63,551 nt of DNA from Candidatus Fermentithermobacillaceae bacterium (lineage in GTDB: Bacteria; Bacillota; Sulfobacillia; Fermentithermobacillales; Fermentithermobacillaceae). The notes below the pieces were generated by a model, which was given only the letters and a program-made list of their open reading frames with translations, was not told the origin of the DNA and did no database searches. The translations under genes and the position numbers were made by a program. The DNA lies in assembly GCA_012840345.1 (NCBI GenBank), contig DULO01000072.1, positions 1-63,551 of the forward strand. The letters are read 5' to 3'. Below are positions 51,746 to 61,045 of this stretch, piece after piece (positions within the stretch are counted from its first letter, which is position 1; each line of letters opens with the position of its first letter).

Positions 51746-52996
51746 TTACCCCTCGGGTATCACCCTGCAGACGCGCCGCTTGCCGACCTGCAGGAGCATT
51801 CCGTTGGTAACGGTGCACGACGCGGACTCTACGGTGATCTTCACCCCGTCGACCTTGACCGCGCCGCTCTTTATGAGCCTCCTGGCTTCCGATGAAGACG
51901 AGGCAAGGCCCGCCCTGGCTACGAGTGACGCCAAGCCTACCGTATCCCCCGGTTTCATGCCGTCAAGGCACACCTCGTCGATCTCCGAAGGAAGCTCGCG
52001 CTGGCGGAAGACCCTGATGAACTCTGACTTGGCTTCCTCGGCGGCCGCGTGTCCGTGGAACTCCGTCACCAACCTGGTCGCCAATTCCATCTTGGCGTCC
52101 ATGGGGTGCAGCCTTCCCTCCTGGATATCTTGGGTCATCTTCTTCACTGCCTCGGCGCTGTCCAGGAGCACCAGCCTGAAGTACGTGGCCATAACCGAGT
52201 CGGGAATGGACATCACCTTGCCGAACATGTCCTTGGGCGGCTCTTTCACGCCAATGTAGTTGCCCAGGCTCTTGCTCATCTTGTCCACGCCGTCCAGGCC
52301 AACCAGTATGGGCATGGTGAGCGCCACTTGTGATTCCTGCCCGTACTCTTTCTGGATTGCCCTGCCTACCAACAGGTTGAAAGTTTGATCGGTGCCTCCC
52401 ATCTCAACGTCGGCCTGGATGGCCACCGAATCGTAAGCCTGGGCTAGAGGATATAGAAACTCATGGATGCTTATGGGCTGGCCTTTGGAGTACCGGTTCT
52501 TGAAGTCGTCCCTCTCAAGCATCCTGGCCACCGTGAACCGGGAACCGAGCCTTACGACATCCGCGAAAGTCATAGGAGAAAGCCAAGTCGAGTTGAAAAC
52601 AGTGTGCGTTTTTTCGGGATCGAGGATCACCGTGGCCTGCTCCCGGTAGGTTTCCGCGTTGATCCGGACTTCTTCTCTGGTGAGCTGGGGCCGGGTCTGA
52701 GACTTGCCGCTCGGGTCCCCTATCATCCCCGTGAAATCTCCTATAATGAAATATATCTCGTGGCCGAGGTCCTGAAACTCCCTCAGCTTTTTCATCACGA
52801 CCACGTGCCCCAAATGCAGGTCAGGAGCACTGGGGTCAACTCCGAGTTTCACCTTCATAGGCCTCTTCTCGGTGATAGAGCGGGAAATCTTCTGCCTTAG
52901 TTCGTCCAGAGTGACCACATCTTCAGCCCGGTCCACAATAACCTGGACCTGCCTCTCAACTTCCCGGGCTATGCCCTTGTCCATGTGATTTTCCAC
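51746..52996 (-). CDS. tyrS: Tyrosyl-tRNA synthetase
   Basis: TyrRS charges tRNA-Tyr. The 416-residue class I enzyme has HLGH at 61-64, KMSKS (in GVDKMSKSLGNYIGV) and a C-terminal S4 domain (about 350-410). The spacing of the catalytic domain is that of the TyrZ-like type. The GTG start follows AGGGGG. A strong promoter lies ~50 bases upstream, and no T-box leader is present. Confidence 0.95.
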   Translation of the reverse strand: MENHMDKGIAREVERQVQVIVDRAEDVVTLDELRQKISRSITEKRPMKVKLGVDPSAPDLHLGHVVVMKKLREFQDLGHEIYFIIGDFTGMIGDPSGKSQTRPQLTREEVRINAETYREQATVILDPEKTHTVFNSTWLSPMTFADVVRLGSRFTVARMLERDDFKNRYSKGQPISIHEFLYPLAQAYDSVAIQADVEMGGTDQTFNLLVGRAIQKEYGQESQVALTMPILVGLDGVDKMSKSLGNYIGVKEPPKDMFGKVMSIPDSVMATYFRLVLLDSAEAVKKMTQDIQEGRLHPMDAKMELATRLVTEFHGHAAAEEAKSEFIRVFRQRELPSEIDEVCLDGMKPGDTVGLASLVARAGLASSSSEARRLIKSGAVKVDGVKITVESASCTVTNGMLLQVGKRRVCRVIPEG

Positions 52997-53041
52997 GCCC
53001 TACTTCCCCCTAGGTTTCTATTGCCAAAGTCTTTGCCAAAG

Positions 53042-53070
53042 ATTATATCATCTGGTCCTATTTGCTCCAA
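53042..53070 (-). promoter_or_regulatory. SigA-type promoter of tyrS
   Basis: TTGGAG (53065-53070), 17 bases, then a perfect TATAAT (53042-53047) on the minus strand. The expected leader is only about 40 bases, too short for a T-box. Confidence 0.75.
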
Positions 53071-53120
53071 AGACAGGCCCTAAGCGGGAACCCTCGGCTG
53101 GGCTATGCCCGTCCTATAGA

Positions 53121-53129
53121 TGGTATAAT
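53121..53129 (+). promoter_or_regulatory. Extended -10 promoter of the class A PBP gene
   Basis: TGG followed by TATAAT (53124-53129) is an extended -10 element. There is no good -35, which is acceptable for this class. It is back to back with the tyrS promoter. Confidence 0.55.
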
Positions 53130-53172
53130 GGTGAGACCAGCAAAGAGTGTCTAGTCCTTAGAGTATGTAAAG

Positions 53173-53192
53173 GGCAGCTACGCTGCCATTTT
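53173..53192 (+). terminator. Small hairpin with T-run in the PBP leader
   Basis: GGCAGC and GCTGCC pair around TAC and are followed by ATTTT, 28 bases before the PBP start codon. It may be a weak attenuator, or simply a leader hairpin. Confidence 0.3.
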
Positions 53193-53219
53193 GAGTCCTG
53201 TTCCTGGGGGTGTGAGACT

Positions 53220-55367
53220 GTGGCCAAGACGAAAACCAGGCGGGTCAACGTCTTCTTAATTCTCCTGTACGTTATGCTCGCGGCGATTCTCATCGTAGGC
53301 GGAGTCACCGCGGCTTTTGTGTTTTCAGCGATTAAAGAGGTCCTTCCCGTGCTGGCGGACTTGGAACCGAAACCGAGCCAGACTTCCTTTGTGTATGACA
53401 AGGACGGGCGTGTGTGGACCGAACTCCACGCCACTGAGAACCGGGTGCTAATCGAGCTTGAGGAATTACCCCAACACGTCAAGGACGCGATTCTCGCGGC
53501 CGAGGACCATCGGTTTTACGATCATTTCGGCGTAGACCTTAGGGCAATCATGCGGGCCTTCGTAATCAACGTGTTTGGGGACAGCAACACGGTCCAAGGC
53601 GGGAGCACCATCACCCAACAGCTTGCCAAAAAGGCATTTTTGACCGACACCCAAAGCTACAAGAGGAAAATCCAAGACGCCACGGCGGCAATCATGCTGG
53701 AGAGAAAGTACACCAAAGACGAGATCCTTGAGATGTACCTGAACCAGGTGCCGTTCGGTCGGGGCGCCTACGGCATAGAGGCAGGAGCCAGAGCCTTTTT
53801 CGGGAAGTCCGCGTCTGAGCTCACCGTGCCTGAAGCGGCGATGATGGCGGGTCTATTGAGGGGTCCCTCCTATTACGATCCCACCGACAACCCGGAAAAC
53901 GCGCTTAAGAGGCGCAACACCGTGTTGGACCAGATGGCCGAGTACGGGTACATCACTGAAGCGGAATGCGAGGAGTACAAGAAGGCGCCGATCAACGCCA
54001 TATCCGGCCGTCAGAGCGTTGTGACTTCAGGCGGCTACTACCTGGACTACGTCTTAAAGCAGCTGTTGTCCAGGTATCCGGCGGACATGGTCTACGGCGG
54101 AGGGCTTAAGATCTACACCGCCTACAGTCCGGAAGCTCAAGAAGCGGCCGAAAAAGCCATCGCCACCGTATTGGACAAGGAGTTTCCCTATGAAGGGACC
54201 GACAGCATGCAGGCGGCATCGATAGTCATGGACGCCAAGACCGGACACCTCTTGGCGATCGTAGGCGGCCGCAAACGCGAAGGATCCCTTGGATGGAACA
54301 GGGCTATTGACGCCAAGAGACAACCCGGCTCCTCGTTCAAACCTCTGGCGGTCTACGTCCCTGCCCTCGAGGAGGGCCTGGGGCCGGGCACGGTCATTGA
54401 CGACTCGCCCATCACCTGGACAGACCCGGCCACCGGTGAGAGGTTCTCCCCGAGAAACTACTCGGGCACGTTCCAAGGGCTAGTCACCTTGCGAACGGCA
54501 GTCCGGGAATCCCTGAACGTGGTGGCGGCCAAAGTTCAGGACATCATAGGTCTCCGAAAGAGCCTAGAAATGGCCGAAAGGATGGGCATCACGTCCCTGG
54601 TCAAGGAGCCTACCCCGGACGGGCGGTCTGACCTCACGCGTTCACTGGCATTGGGCGGCCTCACTTACGGAGCGTCTCCTCTGGACATGGCTGTGGCCTA
54701 CGGCGTTCTCGCCAACCGGGGCATCAAAGTAGAGCCCATAAGCATCATCCGGGTTGAAGACAAGAACGGCAACGTGTTGGAAGAGCATGTGCCCAAGAGA
54801 GAACTGGTTATATCCGAAGAGACTGCGTACCTCATGACCAGCATGCTCCAGAGCGCCGTCAAGGAACAGTACGGTACCGGGCGGGCGGCCGACATCGGCA
54901 AGCCGTGCGCCGGCAAGACCGGGACTACCTCCAACTGGAAAGACGCTTGGTTCTGCGGATACACTCCCAGCCTCGTAGGCGTGGTCTGGATGGGCTTCGA
55001 CCAGGAGAAGACCATGGAGCAGTGGAAAATCACTGGAGGAAGCTACCCGGCCAGGATATGGAAGGAAATGATGTCCGTCATAACCGCCAAACAGGCGCCT
55101 GAGGACTTCGTAAAGCCCAGCACCATCGTCACGAGCCCGATTTGCAAGAAATCAGGGTTGCTCCCCGGCCCCTTCTGCCCAGAAGAAGACATTGCGGAAG
55201 AGTTGTTCGTGAAGGAGAGGCAACCCAATTCAATGTGCACGTATCACGTGCCTCAGTTCCCTGACATAGAGTTCCCGGGAGTGCAGTTCCCCGGCGAGAT
55301 CCCGGGACAGGAACCCTGGGACCAGACTCCGGGCGACGGAAACCCCGGAGAGCAGAACCCGGGCTAG
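53220..55367 (+). CDS. Class A penicillin-binding protein (PBP1A family)
   Basis: This 715-residue bifunctional enzyme polymerises and cross-links peptidoglycan outside the membrane. It has one anchor (12-38) and a GT51 domain with EDHRFYDHFGVD (catalytic E95) and GGSTITQQLAKK. The transpeptidase has SxxK at S371-K374, SxN at S430-N432 and KTG at 565-567. The tail after ~683 is a Pro/Gly/Glu-rich repeat (FPG, PGE, NPG units) with no known fold. The GTG start follows GGGGGTG. Transcription is divergent from tyrS. Confidence 0.95.
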   Translation: MAKTKTRRVNVFLILLYVMLAAILIVGGVTAAFVFSAIKEVLPVLADLEPKPSQTSFVYDKDGRVWTELHATENRVLIELEELPQHVKDAILAAEDHRFYDHFGVDLRAIMRAFVINVFGDSNTVQGGSTITQQLAKKAFLTDTQSYKRKIQDATAAIMLERKYTKDEILEMYLNQVPFGRGAYGIEAGARAFFGKSASELTVPEAAMMAGLLRGPSYYDPTDNPENALKRRNTVLDQMAEYGYITEAECEEYKKAPINAISGRQSVVTSGGYYLDYVLKQLLSRYPADMVYGGGLKIYTAYSPEAQEAAEKAIATVLDKEFPYEGTDSMQAASIVMDAKTGHLLAIVGGRKREGSLGWNRAIDAKRQPGSSFKPLAVYVPALEEGLGPGTVIDDSPITWTDPATGERFSPRNYSGTFQGLVTLRTAVRESLNVVAAKVQDIIGLRKSLEMAERMGITSLVKEPTPDGRSDLTRSLALGGLTYGASPLDMAVAYGVLANRGIKVEPISIIRVEDKNGNVLEEHVPKRELVISEETAYLMTSMLQSAVKEQYGTGRAADIGKPCAGKTGTTSNWKDAWFCGYTPSLVGVVWMGFDQEKTMEQWKITGGSYPARIWKEMMSVITAKQAPEDFVKPSTIVTSPICKKSGLLPGPFCPEEDIAEELFVKERQPNSMCTYHVPQFPDIEFPGVQFPGEIPGQEPWDQTPGDGNPGEQNPG

Positions 55368-55440
55368 ACCCCAGGCGAGGGAGGGCAGCCACCGAAGCTA
55401 GCTAAAGCCTCCTCGGAAGCCCTAACCGCGGTAATCTTTC

Positions 55441-57816
55441 TTAGAGTTGAAGGCGGGCGACGGTCACACCGGACCCGCCTTCTCCTGTTTCACCTAACCT
55501 GTGGGAACTCACCAGCCTGTGGGACGACAAGTACTCGGTTACCGCCCTCCTCAACGCGCCGGTCCCTTTGCCGTGGATGATGCGGACTTCCGAGAGTCCG
55601 GCCAGCACGGCGTCGTCAAGGTATTTGTCTATGGCGGGCAACGCTTCGTCAGAAGTCATACCACGCAGGTCTAGCTCGTAGGACACATTCTTAGCCTTCT
55701 CCACAGAGAGGCTTACCTCGGTTTTTTGGCTTCGCTCTTTACCGACGGCTCGTTCGGGTTCCTCCGGAGCCGTCGTCAAATCCGATAGCGGAGCGCGCAG
55801 CGTCAAGGAACCGATCCTCACCTGGACTGTCCCGTCAGGCGAAAGCCCGCTCAAGATGATACCGGGTTCCCCAAAGCCGGCCACCGTCACCGCCCTGCCG
55901 GTTTCCAGGTCTTCCTTTTCGAGAGGCCGGCCTTTGAGGATAGCGGGTTCCTCCGGCACAAACTGGTCTCTCGCCTCGTTCAACCTTCCCCTGATGGCCG
56001 CTATGTCTGACTGGGATACCCTCTGCCCTTGCCTCTCCTTCTCCCGAAACTCCTTAACGGCCTTCTCAAACTCAACTCTTGCCCTGTTCACGATGAGGGC
56101 CGCTTCGTGCTTGGCCGCGTTGATGGCTTCGCGCCGGCTTTTTTCCAGTTCCTCGAGCTTCTTCTCGTATTCTTTACGAAGAGCCTCCGCCAGCTCGCGG
56201 TCTCTCTTCGCGATGAGGGCCTGTTCCCTGGCTTCCTGTGAAGCGACCTCCAGGTCCGCGATAACGTCCTCCATCCGCACAAGCTCCTCGTCCATGCTGG
56301 CCCTGGCTTCGTCCAGGATCTCCTTGTCCATGCCGAGCTTCGCGGCCACCACAAACGCGTTTGACCGCCCGGGCCTCCCCACGAGGAGCCTGTAAGTGGG
56401 CGCCATATGGACCGCGTCCCATTCCATGGAAGCGTTTTGCATTCCCTCGGTCATCTGCGCGGCCAGCTTGAGCTCGCTGAAATGGCTGGTTATTAGGCAG
56501 AGGGCTCCCGAAGAGTTCAGACGTCTCAGGATGGCCAGAGCCAGGGCCGCACCTTCCTTGGGATCAGTGCCCGCCCCAAGCTCGTCGATGAGAACAAGCT
56601 TGCCGGGGCCCGCGTTGCGAAGGATCCTTATCACGTTCGATATGTGAGCCGAGAAGGTGCTCAGGTTTTCCTCGATGGACTGCTCGTCTCCAATGTCGCA
56701 GAGAACGTCCGATATGTTCCCGATGGTTGTCTCTGGACCGCAAGGACACGGCATGCCCGAAAGCGCCATCATTGATAGCAACCCGCACGTCTTTAAGGCG
56801 ACGGTCTTCCCGCCCATGTTTGGCCCGGTGATTACCACAGTGCGGAACTTCTTTTCATTGATCTCTATGTCCAAAGGCACGGGATTCCCTGTCAGCAATG
56901 GGTGCCAGGCTCTGGATAGGAGCAAGATATGCTCGTCCACAATCTTGGGAAACTCGCCCTTCCACCGTATGGCGAGCCTCGCCTTGGCCAATCCCAGATC
57001 GAAATCAGCCAGGGCGTCCATGCCTAAGACCAGGAGCGGCGCGGACTCCCCGATAATCCCGGATACTTCGACTAAGATCCTCTCGATTTCGTCGCGCTCC
57101 ATGAGTTCCAGTCGCCTTAGCTGGTTGCCCATCTCCAGGAGCTCCGCCGGTTCCAGAAATACAGTCTGCCCGGAGGCGGATTGGTCGTGGATGAGCCCCT
57201 GTATCTTGGAAGCGTGCTCCTGCTTCACAGGCACGACGTACCTGCCGTTCCTGACCGAGACTATTGGCTCCTGAAGATACTGGGAAATGCCGCTGTGCCG
57301 GGTGAGTTCCTCCGCGCGCCTCCGAAGCCTGTCCTGGAGTTCGCGGAGGGACCGCCTGATAGAGTGCAATTTGGGGCTGGCAGAATCCCGTATGTCCCCG
57401 TTCTCGTCCACGGTGGAATCTAGGCGCGCCCTAAGCCCGGGGAGCCTCGGGAGCTTCGCTTTGATTGAGGCCAAAGCTGGGTACTCCCCTTCGGTCTGGT
57501 CCAACCAGCGGGCCAAAGACTCCAGGGCCAAGAGCGCGTCCAGGACTTGCCGTAAGTCCGTAGGCGACAAGACCACCCCGTGGCTGGCAGAGAGTATCTT
57601 GGGTCTCACGTCGGCCACCGCGTACAGACTGGGGGCTGTGAGGCGCCCAAGGAGAGACATGATCTCGCGTCCCAACCGCTGGGCGGCGCGCGCCTCCGCG
57701 GGCGTTCCGGGCATAAGCTCAAGCGCTTTTGCCCTACCCAAAGAAGTGCCGGCTTCTCTAGCCAGCATTTCTTGTACCTTCTTGAATTCAAGGAGCTCTA
57801 TCGCTTTAGGATCCAT
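55441..57816 (-). CDS. mutS2: MutS2 with Smr endonuclease domain
   Basis: MutS2 is a DNA- and ribosome-related ATPase that in different bacteria suppresses recombination or rescues collided ribosomes. The ~791-residue protein has the MutS core and Walker A GPNMGGKT (about 330). LIDELGAGTDPKEGAALA is Walker B. A long coiled coil follows (about 510-610), a linker with a KOW-like segment (about 640-700), and the C-terminal Smr domain (LDLRGMTSDEALPAIDKYL...HGKGTGALR). The ATG at 57816 follows TTGAGG and overlaps the upstream stop by 11 bases. Confidence 0.95.
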   Translation of the reverse strand: MDPKAIELLEFKKVQEMLAREAGTSLGRAKALELMPGTPAEARAAQRLGREIMSLLGRLTAPSLYAVADVRPKILSASHGVVLSPTDLRQVLDALLALESLARWLDQTEGEYPALASIKAKLPRLPGLRARLDSTVDENGDIRDSASPKLHSIRRSLRELQDRLRRRAEELTRHSGISQYLQEPIVSVRNGRYVVPVKQEHASKIQGLIHDQSASGQTVFLEPAELLEMGNQLRRLELMERDEIERILVEVSGIIGESAPLLVLGMDALADFDLGLAKARLAIRWKGEFPKIVDEHILLLSRAWHPLLTGNPVPLDIEINEKKFRTVVITGPNMGGKTVALKTCGLLSMMALSGMPCPCGPETTIGNISDVLCDIGDEQSIEENLSTFSAHISNVIRILRNAGPGKLVLIDELGAGTDPKEGAALALAILRRLNSSGALCLITSHFSELKLAAQMTEGMQNASMEWDAVHMAPTYRLLVGRPGRSNAFVVAAKLGMDKEILDEARASMDEELVRMEDVIADLEVASQEAREQALIAKRDRELAEALRKEYEKKLEELEKSRREAINAAKHEAALIVNRARVEFEKAVKEFREKERQGQRVSQSDIAAIRGRLNEARDQFVPEEPAILKGRPLEKEDLETGRAVTVAGFGEPGIILSGLSPDGTVQVRIGSLTLRAPLSDLTTAPEEPERAVGKERSQKTEVSLSVEKAKNVSYELDLRGMTSDEALPAIDKYLDDAVLAGLSEVRIIHGKGTGALRRAVTEYLSSHRLVSSHRLGETGEGGSGVTVARLQL

Positions 57817-58375
57817 ATCTGTCCTCAATAATCCTCCGGATCTCGGTCACTGTCTCGTTTCGGAGTCCAGCTTTGTACAGTTTTCGGAGTTCTGTCCTTG
57901 CCCTGTACATGCCTCGTTTCTGCTCTTCGGGGCTCAGGTGTTCCAGTTCCTTCTTGGCTTTTGCCATGAACGCGTGGGCACCCGCAGGACGCTCGATAAA
58001 CTTGCCTATCTCCTGTCCGTTCTCGTCGTAGAATATGAAGACCGGGATAGTCCTGAAGCCCTCTCCCAAACACTCGTCCATGATATCCAGGTTGAGGTCT
58101 CTCGGGAAGAGATAGAGGCGAAAAACAGGATACAAGGAAGCCATCTTGGCCACTATAGGGACGTTCTCCACGCAGTCCCCACACCAGGATTCGCTAAAAC
58201 CCCATATTGATATGGCGCCCGCCGGAAGCCTCTCTGAGAGATTACGGAAATACCGGTCGTCGTCGGGGGCTAGTTCCGTATCCGCGAAGTTCTCTCTCAT
58301 TGTCGGCACGTTCATGTCGGCGTGAGCCAAGTAGCCCTCAAAGTCCAATGCTCTCTCCAGGTATTCCCTCTTCAC
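57806..58375 (-). CDS. Thioredoxin-like protein with WCGDC motif
   Basis: This 189-residue protein has a thioredoxin fold with SESWCGDC at about 61-68 as the CxxC site, and TIPVFIFYDENGQEIG containing the cis-proline. It resembles the thioredoxin_9 group of Bacillota, which lack a signal peptide and so act in the cytosol. The redox partner is unknown. The GTG start follows GAGGAG. It lies just upstream of mutS2 and is probably co-transcribed with it. Confidence 0.85.
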   Translation of the reverse strand: MKREYLERALDFEGYLAHADMNVPTMRENFADTELAPDDDRYFRNLSERLPAGAISIWGFSESWCGDCVENVPIVAKMASLYPVFRLYLFPRDLNLDIMDECLGEGFRTIPVFIFYDENGQEIGKFIERPAGAHAFMAKAKKELEHLSPEEQKRGMYRARTELRKLYKAGLRNETVTEIRRIIEDRYGS

Positions 58376-58495
58376 GTGGACTCCTCCCTAACCAATATTC
58401 CGCAGGCCAGAATCTGCCGCCGGTCGAAGTCTACTGCGCCGAAGTCTATTGCCGGGAAACTCCTAAAGGTCGGAGATTCCTCCCAGCTACACGTT

Positions 58496-59128
58496 TCATA
58501 TCATATTTCGCTTTTTTCGGGGGGAAAACCTTTCCGGCAAGGTGTCCACGAACGCCCGGTAAGACATCTCGCGCCTGGACCTGGCCTCATTCCGGAGAGC
58601 ATCGATCCTTCGGATGGTCGAGAGATCCACATCCTTTAAGGTCAGAGGCTGCGACTCCCTTTTCTTGATGATAGATACTTGACCGGTGGGCTCAAGCACC
58701 GCTAGCGCGATATCCTCCATTTTGTCGGCTCCGGCCTGCCTCAGCAGTATGTGGAGGTCCGCGTCAGAGACCTTCTCACGCTTCAGGTTCTCTTTCTGCA
58801 CCTGTCCGTTTACCACGATAGGAGTGGACATCCCCTGTGTGACCTTCTCCACTCCGCGAAAATGCAAGTTGACCACGGCCAGGAGATACTGAAGCATGGA
58901 CAAGACAATTACCGGCACGATGCCGTGGATCATGTGGATTTCTTTTTCCTCCAGAGGCAGAGCGGCCGCCGAACCGATTATGATGATGACCACCAGGTCG
59001 AAAGGAGCGAGCTGGGCGATAGACCGTTTGCCCATGATCCTTACCGCCACCAGAGTGAGAAAGAACATTATTGTGGATCTCCATGCCATGATGCCTATCT
59101 CAGGCCAAAGCTCAGCAAGCCATCCCAA
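58496..59128 (-). CDS. DUF421/YetF-family membrane protein
   Basis: The 210-residue protein has three membrane segments (about 12-30, 42-60 and 66-86). Its soluble C-terminal domain has the family pattern: VAVRIMGKRSIAQLAPFDLVVIIIIGSAAALPL, then VVNGQVQKENLKREKVSDADLHILLRQAG. DUF421 proteins are common and multicopy in spore formers, several being linked to spore membranes. The function is not proven. The TTG start follows GGAGG. Confidence 0.88.
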   Translation of the reverse strand: MGWLAELWPEIGIMAWRSTIMFFLTLVAVRIMGKRSIAQLAPFDLVVIIIIGSAAALPLEEKEIHMIHGIVPVIVLSMLQYLLAVVNLHFRGVEKVTQGMSTPIVVNGQVQKENLKREKVSDADLHILLRQAGADKMEDIALAVLEPTGQVSIIKKRESQPLTLKDVDLSTIRRIDALRNEARSRREMSYRAFVDTLPERFSPRKKRNMI

Positions 59129-59197
59129 AGCAGAATACCTCCATACCGGCCCTTGTGCCCTTTCCGTTTAGTATGTCTCGCTACTGCCGGAGTTCAG

Positions 59198-59475
59198 AAG
59201 TAAAAAACCTACCACTGCCACGGCTCAGTAGTAGGAATCCTTCGACTGTCGGGAGTCGGAAGTAGAAAACCTACAACCGCCACGGCTCAGTGGTAGGAAT
59301 CCTTCGACTGTCGGTGTTCAGAAGTAGAAAACCTACCACTGCCGCAGTCTGGTGGTAGGAAACCTTCGACTGTCGGGATTCGGAAGTAGAAAACCTACCA
59401 CTGCCGCAGCTCAGTGGTAGAAATCCTTCGACTGTCGGGGGTCGGAAGTAGAAAACCTACAACTGTCACGTCGCA
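59198..59475. repeat. 62-bp tandem hairpin repeats (four full units plus a partial)
   Basis: Units start at 59198, 59260, 59322, 59384 and 59446, exactly 62 bases apart with no insertion or deletion; the fifth breaks off at about 59475. Each unit holds an inverted repeat (CCTACCACTG/CAGTGGTAGG in the best copy, 8-base loop) and a second mini-palindrome CGACTGTCG. The period is not a multiple of 3, so it is non-coding. It fills the gap between the DUF421 gene and the flavoprotein gene. A partial unit may precede it at ~59181. Confidence 0.9.
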
Positions 59476-59479
59476 GGGC

Positions 59480-60967
59480 CTAATCTGCGACGGCGGTAAA
59501 CCTCTTCCCATCTTCCTTACAGATTCTTTGGACCGCCTTCCTGCCGGATATCGCGGCGGTCGATATGCCGACCAGCGCCTCCGCCCAATGTCCAGCCATG
59601 TGGAAGTTCCTAAGACCGGGCAACGTCCTCGTGAACCCGCGTGTCATGGCAGTTAACCCAACCCCGGAAGGCATCCACGGCTGAAGCCCCTGCCAGTTGC
59701 CTGTGTAACGTTCCGTGGTAAGGGACGTGGCGACATCGGTCATCTCTACCTGGGAGGATATGCCGGGGAAACGCTCCTCGAGAAGAGCGATGACGGTACC
59801 CGCAATCCGCGCCTTCTCGTCTTCGTAGCGGTGCCTGTCCTTAGCGAGTTCCCTCCAGTAGCTGTACTTCGACCCAAGCATTACCTTGACGACAGTCTTT
59901 CTCGGAGGGGCCAGAGTAGGATCGAAGTTGAAAATCTCCACATTCAACCGGTCGACCTGACGATCCATGAGGCGGACCGGGTTCTTGAGGAAATACGTCA
60001 GTGAGTGCGGTTCGCCACCCATGTCTCTCGCGACGCCATAGGAAACCTGCAGAGTCATCTCGGAGTAGTCCGGAGGGTTCTTGTAGTACGCCTCGATACG
60101 GTCGTCCGAGTATGCTCCCGAAAGCATATCGAATATGGTCGAGCGCCCATCAGCCGCCGAAATCACGATGTCGGCGCGGTGCTCTCGTCGATCTGCCAAG
60201 AGGACACCGGCAGCCTTATCCCTGTCCACCAGTATCTTGGTGACCGTGGAGTTGTACTCTATCCGCCCTCCCAGACTGAGGTACCGGCGCTCAATCGTCC
60301 TCGCGAACGCAAGCGAACCGCCGGAGGGCCATCCCAGCGTGCGATTGTGGGAACCCGCAAGGAAGTTCAGGTGCACGACCATGGGGATATTGGAGAAGTC
60401 ATACTGGACCGTCGGAAACGTCTTTCGAAGAAACGGATTCCTGAGCTTTTCCGCGAACTTCTCCAGAGTCAGCTTCCCGTATTTCCCCATCACCGGGAGC
60501 ACGGGAAGCGATTTCCGGGCAATCTCCCAAGTAGACAGTAGCGGAAAAGCCAGCAAGTCGATGCTGGTAAACGCCCGGGCCGCGGCTATGTATTCTTCGA
60601 TTGTCTCCGAGTCCTCTGGAGCGATCTCCTTCATATGCTGCTCAAGGCGGTCGATATCGGAATAGACGGTGAGCGCGAGTCCGTCGGCCTCAACCTGGAC
60701 GATCTCGTCGTAGAAAATGAAATCCTGAGTATCTGCCGCGCCGAGTTCCCGCCATATCTGATGTATCTCGGAGTTCGGACCGGAACCGGCCAAGTGATGG
60801 ATGCACCCGTCAATGGTGAATCCTTTCCGCTTCCAAGACGTACAGAGCCCGCCGGGTTTGTCATGCATCTCGAAGATCACACTGTCGTAGCCGTTCATCT
60901 GCGCGTAGGTGCCGGCCGCCAGACCGGCGATCCCCGCTCCGATTATGACAATGGATTTCCGGGACAT
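59480..60967 (-). CDS. FAD-dependent oxidoreductase, phytoene desaturase/CrtI-like
   Basis: This ~495-residue flavoprotein has the dinucleotide-binding motif IVIIGAGIAGLAAG at the N-terminus with the acidic end of strand 2 (VIFEMHDKPGGLCTSW). Its C-terminal part has FHMAGHWAEALVGISTAAISGRKA. The overall pattern is that of CrtI-like or NAD(P)-binding Rossmann oxidoreductases. No carotenoid genes are nearby, so the substrate is open. The ATG at 60967 has GGGAGAG six bases upstream. The stop lies at the edge of the 62-bp repeat array. Confidence 0.87.
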   Translation of the reverse strand: MSRKSIVIIGAGIAGLAAGTYAQMNGYDSVIFEMHDKPGGLCTSWKRKGFTIDGCIHHLAGSGPNSEIHQIWRELGAADTQDFIFYDEIVQVEADGLALTVYSDIDRLEQHMKEIAPEDSETIEEYIAAARAFTSIDLLAFPLLSTWEIARKSLPVLPVMGKYGKLTLEKFAEKLRNPFLRKTFPTVQYDFSNIPMVVHLNFLAGSHNRTLGWPSGGSLAFARTIERRYLSLGGRIEYNSTVTKILVDRDKAAGVLLADRREHRADIVISAADGRSTIFDMLSGAYSDDRIEAYYKNPPDYSEMTLQVSYGVARDMGGEPHSLTYFLKNPVRLMDRQVDRLNVEIFNFDPTLAPPRKTVVKVMLGSKYSYWRELAKDRHRYEDEKARIAGTVIALLEERFPGISSQVEMTDVATSLTTERYTGNWQGLQPWMPSGVGLTAMTRGFTRTLPGLRNFHMAGHWAEALVGISTAAISGRKAVQRICKEDGKRFTAVAD

Positions 60968-61045
60968 AGGCATCTCTCCCAGTTACTTCGTCCTCTCAAT
61001 AATTACGCCAGGGAGAGCGGTTGTCATCCAGAATTTGTGAAATCG

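Noticed and set aside
52997-53120. T-box leader for tyrS
   Set aside because: A strong promoter lies only ~50 bases upstream, and no T-box sequence or antiterminator is present.
59169-59175. SigG-like -10 (CATACTA) upstream of the DUF421 gene
   Set aside because: No acceptable -35 at the required distance, so the match is too weak to list.
59198-59475. CRISPR array
   Set aside because: The repeats are contiguous 62-bp units with no unique spacers, and no cas genes are nearby.
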